64,000 nucleotides of DNA from Moringa oleifera (taxonomy: Eukaryota; Streptophyta; Magnoliopsida; Brassicales; Moringaceae): assembly GCA_021397835.1 (NCBI GenBank), contig JAJFZO010000042.1, positions 35,001-99,000 of the forward strand, given 5' to 3'. The position numbers and the translations under genes are program-made. A model generated the notes under the pieces. That model was not told where the DNA came from. It did no database searches and saw only the letters and a list, made by a program, of their open reading frames with translations. Below, piece after piece: positions 9,240 through 21,280 of this stretch. Each line of letters begins with the position of its first letter. The stretch's first letter is position 1.

Positions 9240-11200
9240 CGCCCATCGTGAGCCAGCCCCCTCATGCCTGTCCCTCGACTAAGTGCCCAGCGAGCGAGAC
9301 AGGGGAGCCACATTGCATGGACCCTGGGCATCAGAGGCATGCAGACACAGCCCCCAGCAGGTACAGCTTGGGCCAAGTGTCCAGGGTTCGGCTGCGGTGG
9401 GCGCGCCAGCCAGGCCACAGGCGCCCATCGCATGCCAACCCCCTCGTCCCTGTCCCTCGACTAAGTGCCCAGCGAGCGGGCCAGGGGAGCCGCGTCACAT
9501 GGACCCTTGGCATGGGTGGCATGCCCCGGCACCCCGCAGCAGGCACCTCATGGGCCAAGTGCCCAGCGTGCGGAAGCGGTGGGCGCGCTAGCCAGGCCAC
9601 AGGCGCCCATCGCGAGCCAGCCCCCTCGTCCCTGTCCCTCGACTAAGTGCCCAGTGAGCGAGCCAGGGGAGCCATGTGGCATGGACCCTGGGCACGGCAG
9701 GCATGCCCAGGCAGCCCCCAGCAGGTACTGCAAGGGCCAAGTGCCCAGCGTTCGGCAGCGGTGGGCGCGCCAGCCAGGCCACAGGCGCCCATCACGAGCC
9801 AGCCGCCTCGTCCCTGTCCCTCGACCAAGTGCCCATCGAGCGAGCCAGGTGAGCCACATCGCACAGACACTGGGCAAGGGAGGAATGCTGAGGCAGCCCC
9901 AAGCAGGCACGGCATGGGCCAAGTGCCCAGCGAGCGGCAGCAGTGGGCGTGCCAGCCAGGCCACGGACGCCCATCGCGAGCCAGCCCCCTCATCCCTGTC
10001 CCTCGACTAAGTGCCCAGCGAGCGAGCCAGGGGAGCCACGTTGCATGGACCCTGGGCCACAGAGGCATGCCGACACAACCCCCAGGAGGTACAGCATGGG
10101 CCAAGTGCCCAGGGTTCGGCTGCGGTGGGCGCGCCAGCCAGGCCACAGGCGCCCATCGCGAGCCAGCCCCCTCGTCCCTGTCCCTCGACTAAGTGCCCAG
10201 CGAGCTGGCCAGGGGAGCCGTGTCGCATGGACCCTGGGCATGGGTGGCATGCCCTGGCAGCCCGCAGCAGGCACCTCATGGGCCAAGTGCCCAGCGTGCG
10301 GAAGCGGTGGGCGCGCTAGCCAGGCCACAGGCCCCCATCGCGAGCCAGCCCCCTCGTCCCTGTCCCTCGACTAAGTGCCCAGCGAGCGAGCCAGGGGAGC
10401 CATGTGGCACGGACCCTGGACATGGGAGGCATGCCCAGGCAGCCCCCAGCAGGTAAGGCAAGGGCCAAGTGCCCAGCGTTCGGCAGCGGTGGGCGCGCCA
10501 GCCAGGCCACAGGCGCCCATCACGAGCCAGCCGCCTCGTCCCTGTCCCTCGACCAAGTGCCCATCGAGCGAGCCAGGTGAGCCACATCGCACAGACACTG
10601 GGCAAGGGAGGAATGCTGAGGCAGCCCCAAGCAGGCACGGCATGGGCCAAGTGCCCAGCGAGCGGCAGCAGTGGGCGTGCCAGCCAGGCCACGGACGCCC
10701 ATCGCGAGCCAGCCCCCTCGTCCCTGTCCCTCGACTAAGTGCCCAGCGAGCGAGCCAGGGGAGCCACGTTGCATGGACCCTGGGCCACAGAGGCATGCCG
10801 ACACAGCCCCCAGCAGGTACAGCATGGGCCAACTGCCCAGGGTTCGGCTGCGGTGGGCTCCCCAGCCAGGCCACAGGCGCCCATCGCGAGCCAGCCCCCT
10901 CGTCCCTGTCCCTCGACTAAGTGCCCAGTGAGCAGGCCAGGGGAGCCGTGTCGCATGGACCCTGGGCATGGGTGGCATGCCCTGGCAGCCCGCAGCAGGC
11001 ACCTCATGGGCCAAGTGCCCAGCGTGCGGAAGCGGTGGGCGCGCTAGCCAGGCCACAGGCACCCATCGCGAGCCAGCCCCCTCGTCCCTGTCCCTCGATT
11101 AAGTGCCCAGCGAGCAAGCCAGGGGAGCCATGTGGCACGGACCCTGGACACGGGAGGCATGCCCAGGCAGCCCCCAGCAGGTAAGGCAAGGGCCAAGTGC
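9240..11200 (+). repeat. Four-monomer higher-order repeat, 728-bp period
   Basis: CACCTCATGGGCCAAGTG occurs at 9,544, 10,272 and about 11,000, steps of 728 bp (4 x 182). GGGTTCGGCTGCGGTGGG at about 9,380 recurs with the same step, as does GAGGAATGCTGAGGCAGCCC. Between two and three copies are present. A related partial copy lies about 3.8 kb downstream of the first (for example TTGCACAAACACT at about 9,131 and 12,950), so the set was also moved as a block. Confidence 0.8.
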
Positions 11201-14164
11201 CCAGCGTTCGGCAGCGGTGGGTGCGCCAGCCCGGCCACAGGCGCCCATTGCGAGCCAGCTCCCTCGTCCCTGTCCCTCGACTAAGTGCCCAGCGAGTGAG
11301 CCAGGGGAGCTCCGTCGCACGGACCCTGGCAATGGGAGGCCTGCCCCGGCAGCCCTCAGCAGGCACAGCATGGGCCAAGTGCCCAGCGTGAGGCAGCGGT
11401 GGGCATGCCAGCAAGGCCACAGGCGCCCATCGCGAGCCAGCCCCCTTGTTCCTGTCCCTCGACTAAGTGCCCAGCGAGTGAGCCATGACAGCTGCATCGT
11501 ATGGACCCTGGGCATGGGTGGCATTCCCCGGCAGCCCCCAGCAGGCACGGCATGGGCCAAGTGCCAAGCGTGCGGCAGCGGTGGGCGCACCAGCCAGGCC
11601 ACAGGCGTCCATCGCGAGCCAGCCCCCTCGTCTCTGTCCCTCGACTAAGTGCCCAGCGAGTGAACCAGAGGAGCCATGTGGCATGGACCCATGGCACAGG
11701 AGGCATGCCCAGTCAGCCTCCAGCAGGCACGGCATGGGCTGAGTGCCCAGCGTGATGCAGAGGAGGGCGCGCCAGCCAGGTTACAGGCCCCAATCGCGAG
11801 CCATTCCCTTCGTCCCTGTCCCTCGACTAAGTGCCCAGCGAGCGTGCCAGGGGAGCCGTGTCACATTTACTCTTGGCAAGGGAATCATACCCCGGCAGCC
11901 CACAGCAGGCACGGCATGGGCCAAGTGCCCAGCGTGCGGCGGCGGTGGGTGCGCCAGCGAGGCAACAAGCGCCCATCATGAGGCAGACCCCTCGTCCCTG
12001 TCCCTTGACTTAGTGCCCAGCGAGCAGCCGCGTCACATGGACTCTGGTCACAGGGAGCATTCCCAGGCAGCCCCCAGCAGGTAAACCATGGGCCAAGTGC
12101 CAAGCGTGCTGCAGAGGAGTGCGCGCCAGCGAGGCCACAGGCGCCCATCGCGAGCCAGCCGCCTCGTCCCTGTCCCTCGACTAAGTGCCCAGCGAGTGAG
12201 CCAGGGGAGCCGTGTCGAACGGACCCTTGGCACAGGAGGCATGCCCCGGCAGCCCCCAGCAGGCACGGCATGGGCCAAGTGCCCAGCGTGCAGCAGCGGT
12301 GGGCGTGCCTGCGAGGCCACAGGCGCCAATCGTGAGCCAGCCCCTCGTCCCTGTCCCTCGACTAAGTGCCCAGCGAGCGAGCCAGGGGAGCCGCGTCGCA
12401 TGGACCCTTGGCATGGGAGGCATGCCCGGCAGCCCCCAGCAGGCATGGCATAGGCCAAGTACCGAGCGTGTGGCAGCGGTGGGCGCGACAGCAAGGCCAC
12501 AGGCGCCCATCGCGAGCCAGCCCCCTCATCCCTGTCCCTCGACCAAGTGCCCATCGAGCGAGCCAGGTGAGCCGCATGGCACAGACACTGGGCAAGGGAG
12601 TAATGCTGAGGCAGCCCCCAGCAGGCACGGCATGGGCCAAGTGCCCAGCGAGCGGCAGCAGTGGGTGCGCCAGCAAGGCCACGGGCGCCCATCGCGAGCC
12701 AGCCCCCTCGTCCCTGTCCCTCGACTAAGTGCCCAGCGGGCGAGCCAGGGGAGCCGCATCGCATGGACACTGGGTATGGGGAGCATGCCCGGCAGCCCCC
12801 AGCAGGCACGGCATAGGCCAAGTGCCGAGCATGCGGCAGCGGTGGGCGCGACAGCCAGGCCACAGGCACCCATCGCGAGCCAGCCCCCTCGTCCCTGTCC
12901 CTCGACCAAGTGCCTAGCGAGTGAGCCAGGGGAGCCGCATTGCACAAACACTGGGCACGGGAGGCATGCCCAGGCAGCCCCCAGCAGGCACGGCATGGGC
13001 CAAGTGCCCAGCTAGCTGCACCAGTGGGCGTGCCAGCCAGGCCACGGATGCCCATCGCGAGCCAGTCCCCTCGTCCCTGTCCCTCGACTAAGTGCCCAGC
13101 GAGCGAGACAGGGGAGCCACATTGCATGGACCCTGGGCATCAGAGGCATGCCGACACAGCCCCCAGCAGGTACAGCATGGGCCAAGTGCCCAGGGTTCGG
13201 CTGCGGTGGGCGCGCCAGCCAGGCCACAGGCACCCATCGCAAGCCAGCCCTCTCGTCCCTGTCCCTCGACTAAGTGCCCAGCGAGCGGGCCATGGGAGCC
13301 GTGTCGCATGGACCCTGGGCATGGGTGGCATGCCCCGGCACCCCGCAGCAGGCACCTCATGGGCCAAGTGCCCAGCGTGCAGAAGCGGTGGGCGCGCTAG
13401 CCAGGCCACAGGCGCCCATCGCGAGCCAGCCCCCTCGTCCCTGTCCCTCGACATAGTGCCCCATGAGTGAGCCAGGGGAGCCGTGTTGCATGGCTGTGGG
13501 CACGGTAGGCTTGCTCAGGCAGCCCCCAGCAGGCACGGCATGGGCCAAGTGCAGAGCGTGCGGCAGCGGTGGGCGTGCCAGCGAGGCCACGGGCGCCCAT
13601 CTCGAGCCAGCCCCCTCGTCCATGTCCCTCGACTTAGTGCCCCGTAAGCGAGCCAGGGGAGCCGCGTCACATGGACTCTTGGCACAGGAGGCATGCCCAG
13701 GCAGACCCTAGCAGGCACGGCATGGGCCAAGTGCCGAGCGTGCGGCAGCGGTGGGCGCGCCAGCCAGGCCACAGGCGCCCATCGCGAGCCAGCCCCATCA
13801 TCCCTGTCCCTCGACTATGTGCCCAGCGAGAGAGCCAGGGGAGCCACATCGCACAGACCCTGGTCATGGGAGGCATGCCCCGGCAGCCCCCAGCAGGCAC
13901 GGCATGGGTCAAGTGCCCAGCGTGCGGCAGCGGTAGGCGTGCCAGCGAGGCCACAGGCGCCCATCGCGAGCCAGTCCCCTCGTCCCTGTCCCTCGTCTAA
14001 GTGCCCAGTGAGCAAGCCAGAGGAGCCGCGTCACACGGACCCTGGGCATGGGAGGCATGCCTCGGAAGCCCCGAGTAGGCATGGCATGGGCCAAGTGCCG
14101 AGCGTGCGGCAGCGGTGGGCGCGCCAGCGATGCCACAGGCGCCATCGCGAGCCAGCCCCCTTGT

Positions 14165-14680
14165 TCCTGTCCCTCGATTAAGTGCCCAGCGAGGGAGCCA
14201 GGGGAGCCGCGTTGCAAGAACCCTGGGCACGGGAGGCATGCCTAGGTAGCCCCCAGCAGGCACGGCATGGGCCAAGTGCCCAGATTGCGGCAAAGGTGGG
14301 CGCGACTGCCAGGCCACGGGCGCCCATCACGAGCCAGCCCGCTCGTCCCTGTCCCTCGACTAAGTGCCCTGCGAGCGAGCCAGGGGAGCTCCGTCGCACA
14401 GACCCTGAACCTGGCAGGCATGCCCCGGCAGCGCCCAGCAGGCACAGCATGGGCCAAGTGCCCAGCGTGCGGCAGCGGTGGGCGCGCCAACAAGGCCGCA
14501 AACGCCCATCGCGAGCCAGCCCCCTCGCCCCTGTCCCTTGTCTAAGGGCCCAGCGAGCAAGGCAGGGGAGCCGCATCGCATGGACCCTGGGTACGGGAGG
14601 CATGCCCAGGAAGCCCCCAGCAGGCACGTCATGGGCCAAGTGCCCAGGGTGCGGTATCGGCAGGCGCGCCAGCCAGGCCA
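14165..14680 (+). repeat. About 0.5-kb segment shared with 27,080-27,590
   Basis: Contains the diagnostic words CAGATTGCGGCAAAGGTGGG (14,281), GAGCTCCGTCGCACAGACCC, GCCAACAAGGCCGCAAACGC and GTCTAAGGGCCCAGCGAGCA. The same words, in the same order and spacing, occur at about 27,190 and after, 12.9 kb downstream (about 71 monomers). The two copies resemble each other far more than either resembles its neighbours. Confidence 0.75.
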
Positions 14681-14689
14681 CGGGCGCCC

Positions 14690-17600
14690 ATCTCGAGCCA
14701 GCCCCCTCGTCCATGTCCCTCGACTTTGTGCCCCATGAACGAGCCAGGGGAGCAGTGTCACATGGACTCTAGGCACGGGAGGCATTCCCAGGAAGCCCCC
14801 AGCAGGCATGGCATTGGCCAAGTGCCCAGCGTGCTGCAGTGGTGGGTGCGCCAGCGAGGCCACAGGTGCCCATCTCTAGCCAGTCCCCTCGTCCCTGACC
14901 CTCGACTTAGTGCTCCATGAGCGAGCCAAGGGAGCCGTGTTGCATGGACTGTGGGAACGGTAGGCTTACCCAGGCAGCCCCCAGCAGGCACAGCAAGGGC
15001 CAAGTGCCCAGCGTGTGGCAGCGGTGGGCGCGCCAGCGAGGCCATGGGAGCCCATCTTGAGCCAGCCCCCTCGTCCATGTCCCTCAACTTAGTGCCCCGT
15101 GAGCGAGCCAGGGGAGCCACGTCACATGGACTCTGGGCACGGGAGGCATGCCAAGGCAGACCCCAGCAGGCATGGCATGGGCCAAGTGCCGAGCGTGAGG
15201 CAGCGGTGGGCGCGCCAGCCAGGCCACAGGCGTCCATCGCGAGCCAGCCCCCTCGTCTCTGTCCCTCGACTAAGTGCCCAGCGAGCGAGCCAGGGGAGCC
15301 ATGTGGCATGGACTCTTGGCACAGGAGGCATGCCCAGGCAGCCCCCAGCAGGAACGGCATGGGCCAATCTCCAAGCATGCTGCAGCGGTGGGCACGCCAG
15401 CAAGTCCACAGGCGCCCATCGCGAGCCAGCCCCATCGTCCCTGTCCCTCGACTATGTGCCCAGCGAGAGAGCCAGGGGAGCCACGTCGCACGGACCCTGG
15501 TCATGGGAGGCATGCCCCAGCAGCCCCCAGCAGGCACGGCATGGGTCAAGTGCCCAGCGTGCGGCAGCGGTGGGCGTGCCAGCGAGGCCACAGGCGCCCA
15601 TCGCAAACCAGCCCCCTCTTCCCTGTCCCTCGTCTAAGTGCCCAGCGAGCAAGCCAGAGGAGCTGTATAGCATGGACCCTGGGCATGGGAGGCATGCCAA
15701 GGAAGCCCCCAGAAGGCACGGTATGGGCCAAGTGCCCAGCGTACGGCATTGGCAAGTGCGCCAGCCAGGCCACGGGCGCCCATCTCGAGCCAGCCCCCTC
15801 GTCCATGTCCCTCGACTTAGTGCCCCATGAGCGTGCCAGGGGAGCCATGTGGCATGGACTCTTGGCACAGGAGGCATGCCCAGGCAGCCCCCAGCAGGAA
15901 CGGCATGGGCCAATCTCCCAGCATGCGGCAGCGGTGGGCACGCCAGCAAGTCCACAGGCGCCCATCGCGAGCCAGCCCCATCGTCCCTGTCCCTCGACTA
16001 TGTGCCCAGCGAGAGAGCCAGGGGAGCCATGTCGCATGGACCCTGGTCATGGGAGGCATGCCCCAGCAGCCCCCAGCAGGCACGGCATGGGTCAAGTGCC
16101 CAGCGTGCGGCAGCGGTGGGCGTGCCAGCGAGGCCACAGGCGCCCATCGCAAACCAGCCCCCTCTTCCCTGTCCCTCGTCTAAGTGCCCAGCGAGCGAGC
16201 CAGAGGAGCCGTATCGCATGGACCCTGGGCATGGGAGGCATGCCCAGGAAGCCCCCAGCAGGCACGGCATGGGCCAAGTGCCCAGCGTGCGGCATCGGCG
16301 GGCGCGCCAGCCAGGCCACGGGCGCCCATCTCGAGCCAGCCCCCTCGTCCATGTCCCTCGACTTAGTGCCCCATGAGCGAGCCAGCGGAGCAGTGTCACA
16401 TGGACTCTAGGAATGGGAGGCATTCCCAGGAAGCCCCCAGCAGGCACGGCATGGGCCAAGTGCCCAGTGTGCAGCATCGGCGGGCGCGCCAGCCAGGCCA
16501 CGGGCGCCCATCTCGAGCCAGCCCCCTAGTCCATGTCCCTCGACTTAGTGCCCCGTGAGCGAGCCAGGGGAGCCGCGTCTCATGGACTCTGGGCACAGGA
16601 GGCATGCCCATGCAGGCCCCAGCAGGCACGACATGGGCCAAGTGCCGAGCGTGCGGCAGCGGTGGGCGCGCCAGCCAGGCCACAGGCACCCATCGCGAGC
16701 CAGCCCCCTCGTCTCTGTCCCTCGACTAAGTGCCCAGCGAGCGTGCCAGGGGAGCCATGTGGCTTGGACCCTTGGCACAGGAGGCATGCCCAGGCAGCCC
16801 CCAGCAGGAACGGCATGGGCCAATCTCCCAGCATGCGGCAGCGGTGGGCACGCCAGCAAGTCCACAGGCGCCCATCGCGAGCCAGCCCCATCGTCCCTGT
16901 CCCTCGACTATGTGCCCAGCGAGAGAGCAAGGGGAGCCACATCGCAAGACCCTGGTCATGGGAGGCATGCCCCGGCCGCCCCCAGCAGGCACGGCATGGG
17001 TCAAGTGCCCAGCGTGAGGCAGCGGTGGGCGTGCCAGTGAGGCCACAGGCACCCATCGCAAGCCAGCCCCCTCTTCCCTGTCCCTCGTCTAAGTGCCCAG
17101 CGAGCGAGCCAGAGGAGCCGCATCGCATGGACCCTGGGCATGGAAGGCATGCCCAGGAAGCCCCCAGCAGGCACGGCATGGGCCAAGTGCCCAGCGTGCG
17201 GCATCGGTGGGCGCGCCAGCCAGGCCACGGGCGCCCATCTCGAGCCAGCCCCCTCGTCCATGTCCCTCGACTTAGTGCCCCATGAGCGAGCCAGCGGAGC
17301 AGTGTCACATGGACTCTAGGAATGGGAGGCATTCCCAGGAAGCCCCCAGCAGGCACGGCATGGGCCAAGTGCCCAGCGTGCGGCATCGGCGGGCGCGCCA
17401 GCCAGGCCACGGGCGCCCATCTCGAGCCAGCCCCCTCGTCCATGTCCCTCGACTTAGTGCCCCGTGAGTGAGCCAGGGGAGCCGCGTCACATGGACACTG
17501 GGCACAGGACGCATGCCCAGGCAGACCCCAGCAGGCACGACATGGGCCAAGTGCCGAGCGTGCGGCAGCAGTGGGCGCGCCAGCTAGGCCACCGGCGCCC

Positions 17601-20600
17601 ATCGCGAGCCAGCCCCCTCGTCTCTGTCCCTCGACTAAGTGCCCAGCGAGCGTGCCAGGGGAGCCATGTGGCATGGACCCTTGGCACAGGAGGCATGCCC
17701 AGGCAGCCCCAAGCAGGAACGGCATGGGCCAATCTCGCAGCATGCGGCAGCGGTGGGCACGCCAGCAAGTCCACAGGCGCCCATCGCGAGCCAGCCCCAT
17801 CGTCCCTGTCCCTCGACTATGTGCCCAGCGAGAGAGCCAGGGGAGCCACGTCGCATGGACCCTGGTCATGGGAGGCATGCCCAGGCAGCCCCCAGCAGGC
17901 ACGGCATGGGGCAAGTGCCCAGCGTGCGGCAGCGGTGGGCGTGCCAGCGAGGCCACAGGCGCCCATCGCAAACCAGCCCCCTCTTCCCTGTCCCTCGTCT
18001 AAGTGCCCAGCGAGCGAGCCAGAGGAGCCATATCGCATGGACCCTGGGCATGGGAGGCATGCCCAGGAAGCCCCCAGCAGGCACGGCATGGGCCAAGTGC
18101 CCAGCGTGCGGCATCGGCGGGCGCGCCAGCCAGGCCACGGGCGTCCATCTCGAGCCAGCCCCCTCGTCCATGTCCCTCGACTTAGTGCCCCATGAGCGAG
18201 CCAGCGGAGCAGTGTCACATGGACTCTAGGAATTGGAGGCATTCTCAGGAAGCCCCAAGCAGGCACGGCATGGGCCAAGTGCCCAGTGTGCTGCAGTGGT
18301 GGGTGCGCCAGCGAGGCTACAGGCGCCCATCTCTAGCCAGCCCCCTCGTCCCTGACCCTCGACTTAGTGCCCCTTGAGGGAGCCAGGGGAGCCGTGTTGC
18401 ATGGACTGTGGGCACGGTAGGCTTGCCCAGTCACCCCCAGCAGGCACGGCATGGGCCAAGTGCCCAGCGTGCGGCAGCGGTGGGCGCGCCAGCGAGGCCA
18501 CGGGCGCCCATCTCAAGCCAGCCCCCTCGTCCATGTCCCTTGACTTAGTGCCCCGTGAGCGAGCCAGGGAAGCCTCGTCACATGGACTCTGGGCACAGGA
18601 GGCATGCCCACGCAGGCCCCAGCAGGCATGACATGGGCCAAGTGCCGAGCGTGCGGCAGCGGTGGGCGCGCCAGCCAGGCCACAGGCGCCCATCGCGAGC
18701 CAGCCCCCTCGTCTCTGTCCCTCGACTAAGTGCCCAGCGAGCGTGCCAGGGGAGCCACGTGGCATGGACCCTTGGCACAGGAGGCATGCCCAGGCAGCCC
18801 CCAGCAGGAACGGCATGGGCCAATCTCCCAGCATGCGGCAGCGGTAGGCACGCCAGCAAGTCCACAGGTGCCCATCGCGAGCCAGCCCCATCGTCCCTGT
18901 CCCTCGACTATGTGCCCAGTGAGAGAGCCAGGGGAGCCACGTCGCACGACCCTGGTCATGGCAGGCATGCCCCGGCCGCCCCCAGCTGGCACGGCATGGG
19001 TCAAGTGCCCAGCGTGAGGCAGCGGTGGGCGTGCCAGTGAGGCCACAGGCACCCATCGCAAGCCAGCCCCCTCTTCCCTGTCCCTCGTCTAAGTGCCCAG
19101 CGAGCGAGCCAGAGGAGCCGCATCGCATGGACCCTGGGCATGGAAGGCATGCCCAGGAAGCCCCCAGCAGGCACGGCATGGGCCAAGTGCCCAGCGTGCG
19201 GCATCGGTGGGCGCGCCAGCCAGGCCACGGGCGCCCATCTCGAGCCAGCCCCCTCGTCCATGTCCCTCGACTTAGTGCCCCGTGAGCGAGCCAGGGAAGC
19301 CGCGTCACATGGACTCTGGGCACAGGAGGCATGCCCACGCAGGCCCCAGCAGGCATGACATGGGCCAAGTGCCGAGCGTGCGGCAGCGGTGGGCGCGCCA
19401 GCCAGGCCACAGGCTCCCATCGCGAGCCAGCCCCCTCGTCTCTGTCCCTCGACTAAGTGCCCAGCGAGCGTGCCAGGGGAGCCACGTGGCATGGACCCTT
19501 GGCACAGGAGGCATGCCCAGGCAGCCCCCAGCAGGAACGGCATGGGCCAATCTCCCAGCATGCGGCAGCGGTAGGCACGCCAGCAAGTCCACAGGTGCCC
19601 ATCGCGAGCCAGCCCCATCGTCCCTGTCCCTCGACTATGTGCCCAGTGAGAGAGCCAGGGGAGCCACGTCGCACGACCCTGGTCATGGCAGGCATGCCCC
19701 GGCCGCCCCCAGCTGGCACGGCATGGGTCAAGTGCCCAGCGTGCGGCAGCGGTGGGCGTGCCAGCGAGGCCACAGGCGCCCATAGCAAGCCAGCCCCCTC
19801 TTCCCTGTCCCTCATCTAAGTGCCCAGCGAGCGAGCCAGAGGAGCCGCATCGCACAGACCCTGGGCATGGGAGGCATGCCCCAGAAGCCCCTAGTAGGCA
19901 TGGCATGGGCCAAGTGCCGAGCGTGCGGCAGCGGTGGGCGCGACAGCCAGGCCACAGGCGCCCATCGCGAGCCCGCCCCCTCATCTCTGTCCCTCGACTA
20001 AGTGCCCAGCGAGCGAGCCAGGGGAGCCATGTGGCATGGACCCTTGGCTCAGGAGGCATGCCCAGGCAGCCCCAAGCAGGAACGGCTTTGGCCAATCTCC
20101 CAGCATGCAGCAGCGGTGGGCACGCCAGCAAGTCCACAGGCGCCCATCGCAAGCCAGCCCCATCGTCCCTGTCCCTCGACTATGTGCCCAGCGAGAGAGC
20201 CAGGGGAGCCACGTCGCACAGACCCTTCTCATGGAAGGCATGCCCCGGCAGCCCCCAGCAGGCACAGCATGGGTCAAGTGCCCCGCGTGCGGCAGCGGTG
20301 CGCGTGCCAGCGAGGCCACAGGCGCCCATCGCAAACCAGCCCCCTCTTCCCTGTCCCTCGTCTAAGTGCCAAGCGAGCGAGCCAGAGGAGCCGTATCGCA
20401 TGGACCCTGCGCATGGGAGACATGCCCAGGAAGCCCCCAGCAGGCACGGCATGGGCCAAGTGCCCAGCGTGCAGCATCGGCGGGTGCGCCAGCGAGGCCA
20501 CGGGTGCCCATCTCGAGCCAGCCCCCTCGTCCATGTCCCTCGACTTAGTGCCCCATGAGCGAGCCAGCGGAGCAGTGTCACATGGACTCTAGGAATGGGA

Positions 20601-21280
20601 GGCATTCCCAGGAAGCCCGCAGCAGGCACGGCATGGGCCAAGTGCCCAGTGTGCGGCATCGGCAGGCGCGCCAGCCAGGCCACGTGCGCCCATCTCGAGC
20701 CAGCCCCCTCGTCCATGTCCCTCGACTTAGTGCCCCGTGAGCGAGCCAGGGGAGCCGCGTCACATGGACTCTGGGCACGGCAGGCATGCCCAGGCAGACC
20801 CCAGCAGGCACGACATGGGCCAAGTGCCGAGCGTGCGGCAGCGGTGGGCGCGCCAGCCAGGCCACAGGCGCCCATCGCGAGCCAGCCCCCTCGTCTCTGT
20901 CCCTCGACTAAGTGCCCAGCGAGCGTGCCAGGGGAGCCATGTGGCATGGACCCCTGGCACAGGAGGCAGCCCAGGCAGCCCCCAGCAGGAACGGCATGGG
21001 CCAATCTCCCAGCATGCGGCAGCGGTGGGCATGCCAGCAAGTCCACAGGCGCCCTTCGCGAGCCAGCCCCATCTTCCCTGTCCCTCGACTATGTGCCCAG
21101 CGAGAGAGCCAGGGGAGCCACGTCGCAAGACCCTGGTCATGGGAGGCATGCCCCGGCCGCCCCCAGCAGGCACAGCATGGGTCTAGTGCCCAGCGTGAGG
21201 CAGCGGTGGGCGTGCCAGTGAGGCCACAGGCACCCATCGCAAGCCAGCCCCCTCTTCCCTGTCCCTCGTCTAAGTGCCCA
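14690..21280 (+). repeat. Five-monomer higher-order repeats of family B (about 909 bp), with 3-, 4- and 6-monomer variants
   Basis: A recurring order of five B subtypes can be read at 16,541 (CTCGACTTAGTGCCCCGTG), 16,722 (CTCTGTCCCTCGACTAAG), 16,904 (CTCGACTATGTG), 17,083 (CTCGTCTAAGTG) and 17,265 (CTTAGTGCCCCATGAGCGAG then CAGCGGAGCAGTGTCAC), after which the first type returns at about 17,447. The GTCACATGGACTCTAGGAA word sits at 16,396, 17,305 and 18,215, steps of 909-910 bp. The AATCTCCCAGCATGCGG word shows other steps nearby (547, 727, 1,092 bp), so block size changes along the array. Confidence 0.8.
18540..19860 (+). repeat. Near-identical tandem duplication, 727-bp period
   Basis: 18,540-19,266 is repeated from 19,267 with the same rare variants: GAGCCAGGGAAGCC, GCGGTAGGCACGCC, CACGTCGCACGACCCTGGTC (two bases short of the usual CACGGACCCTGG) and GCCGCCCCCAGCTGGCACGG. 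Four monomers minus one base make the period. The match fades after about 19,860. Sharing several private variants, including an indel, makes this one of the youngest duplications in the window. Confidence 0.85.
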
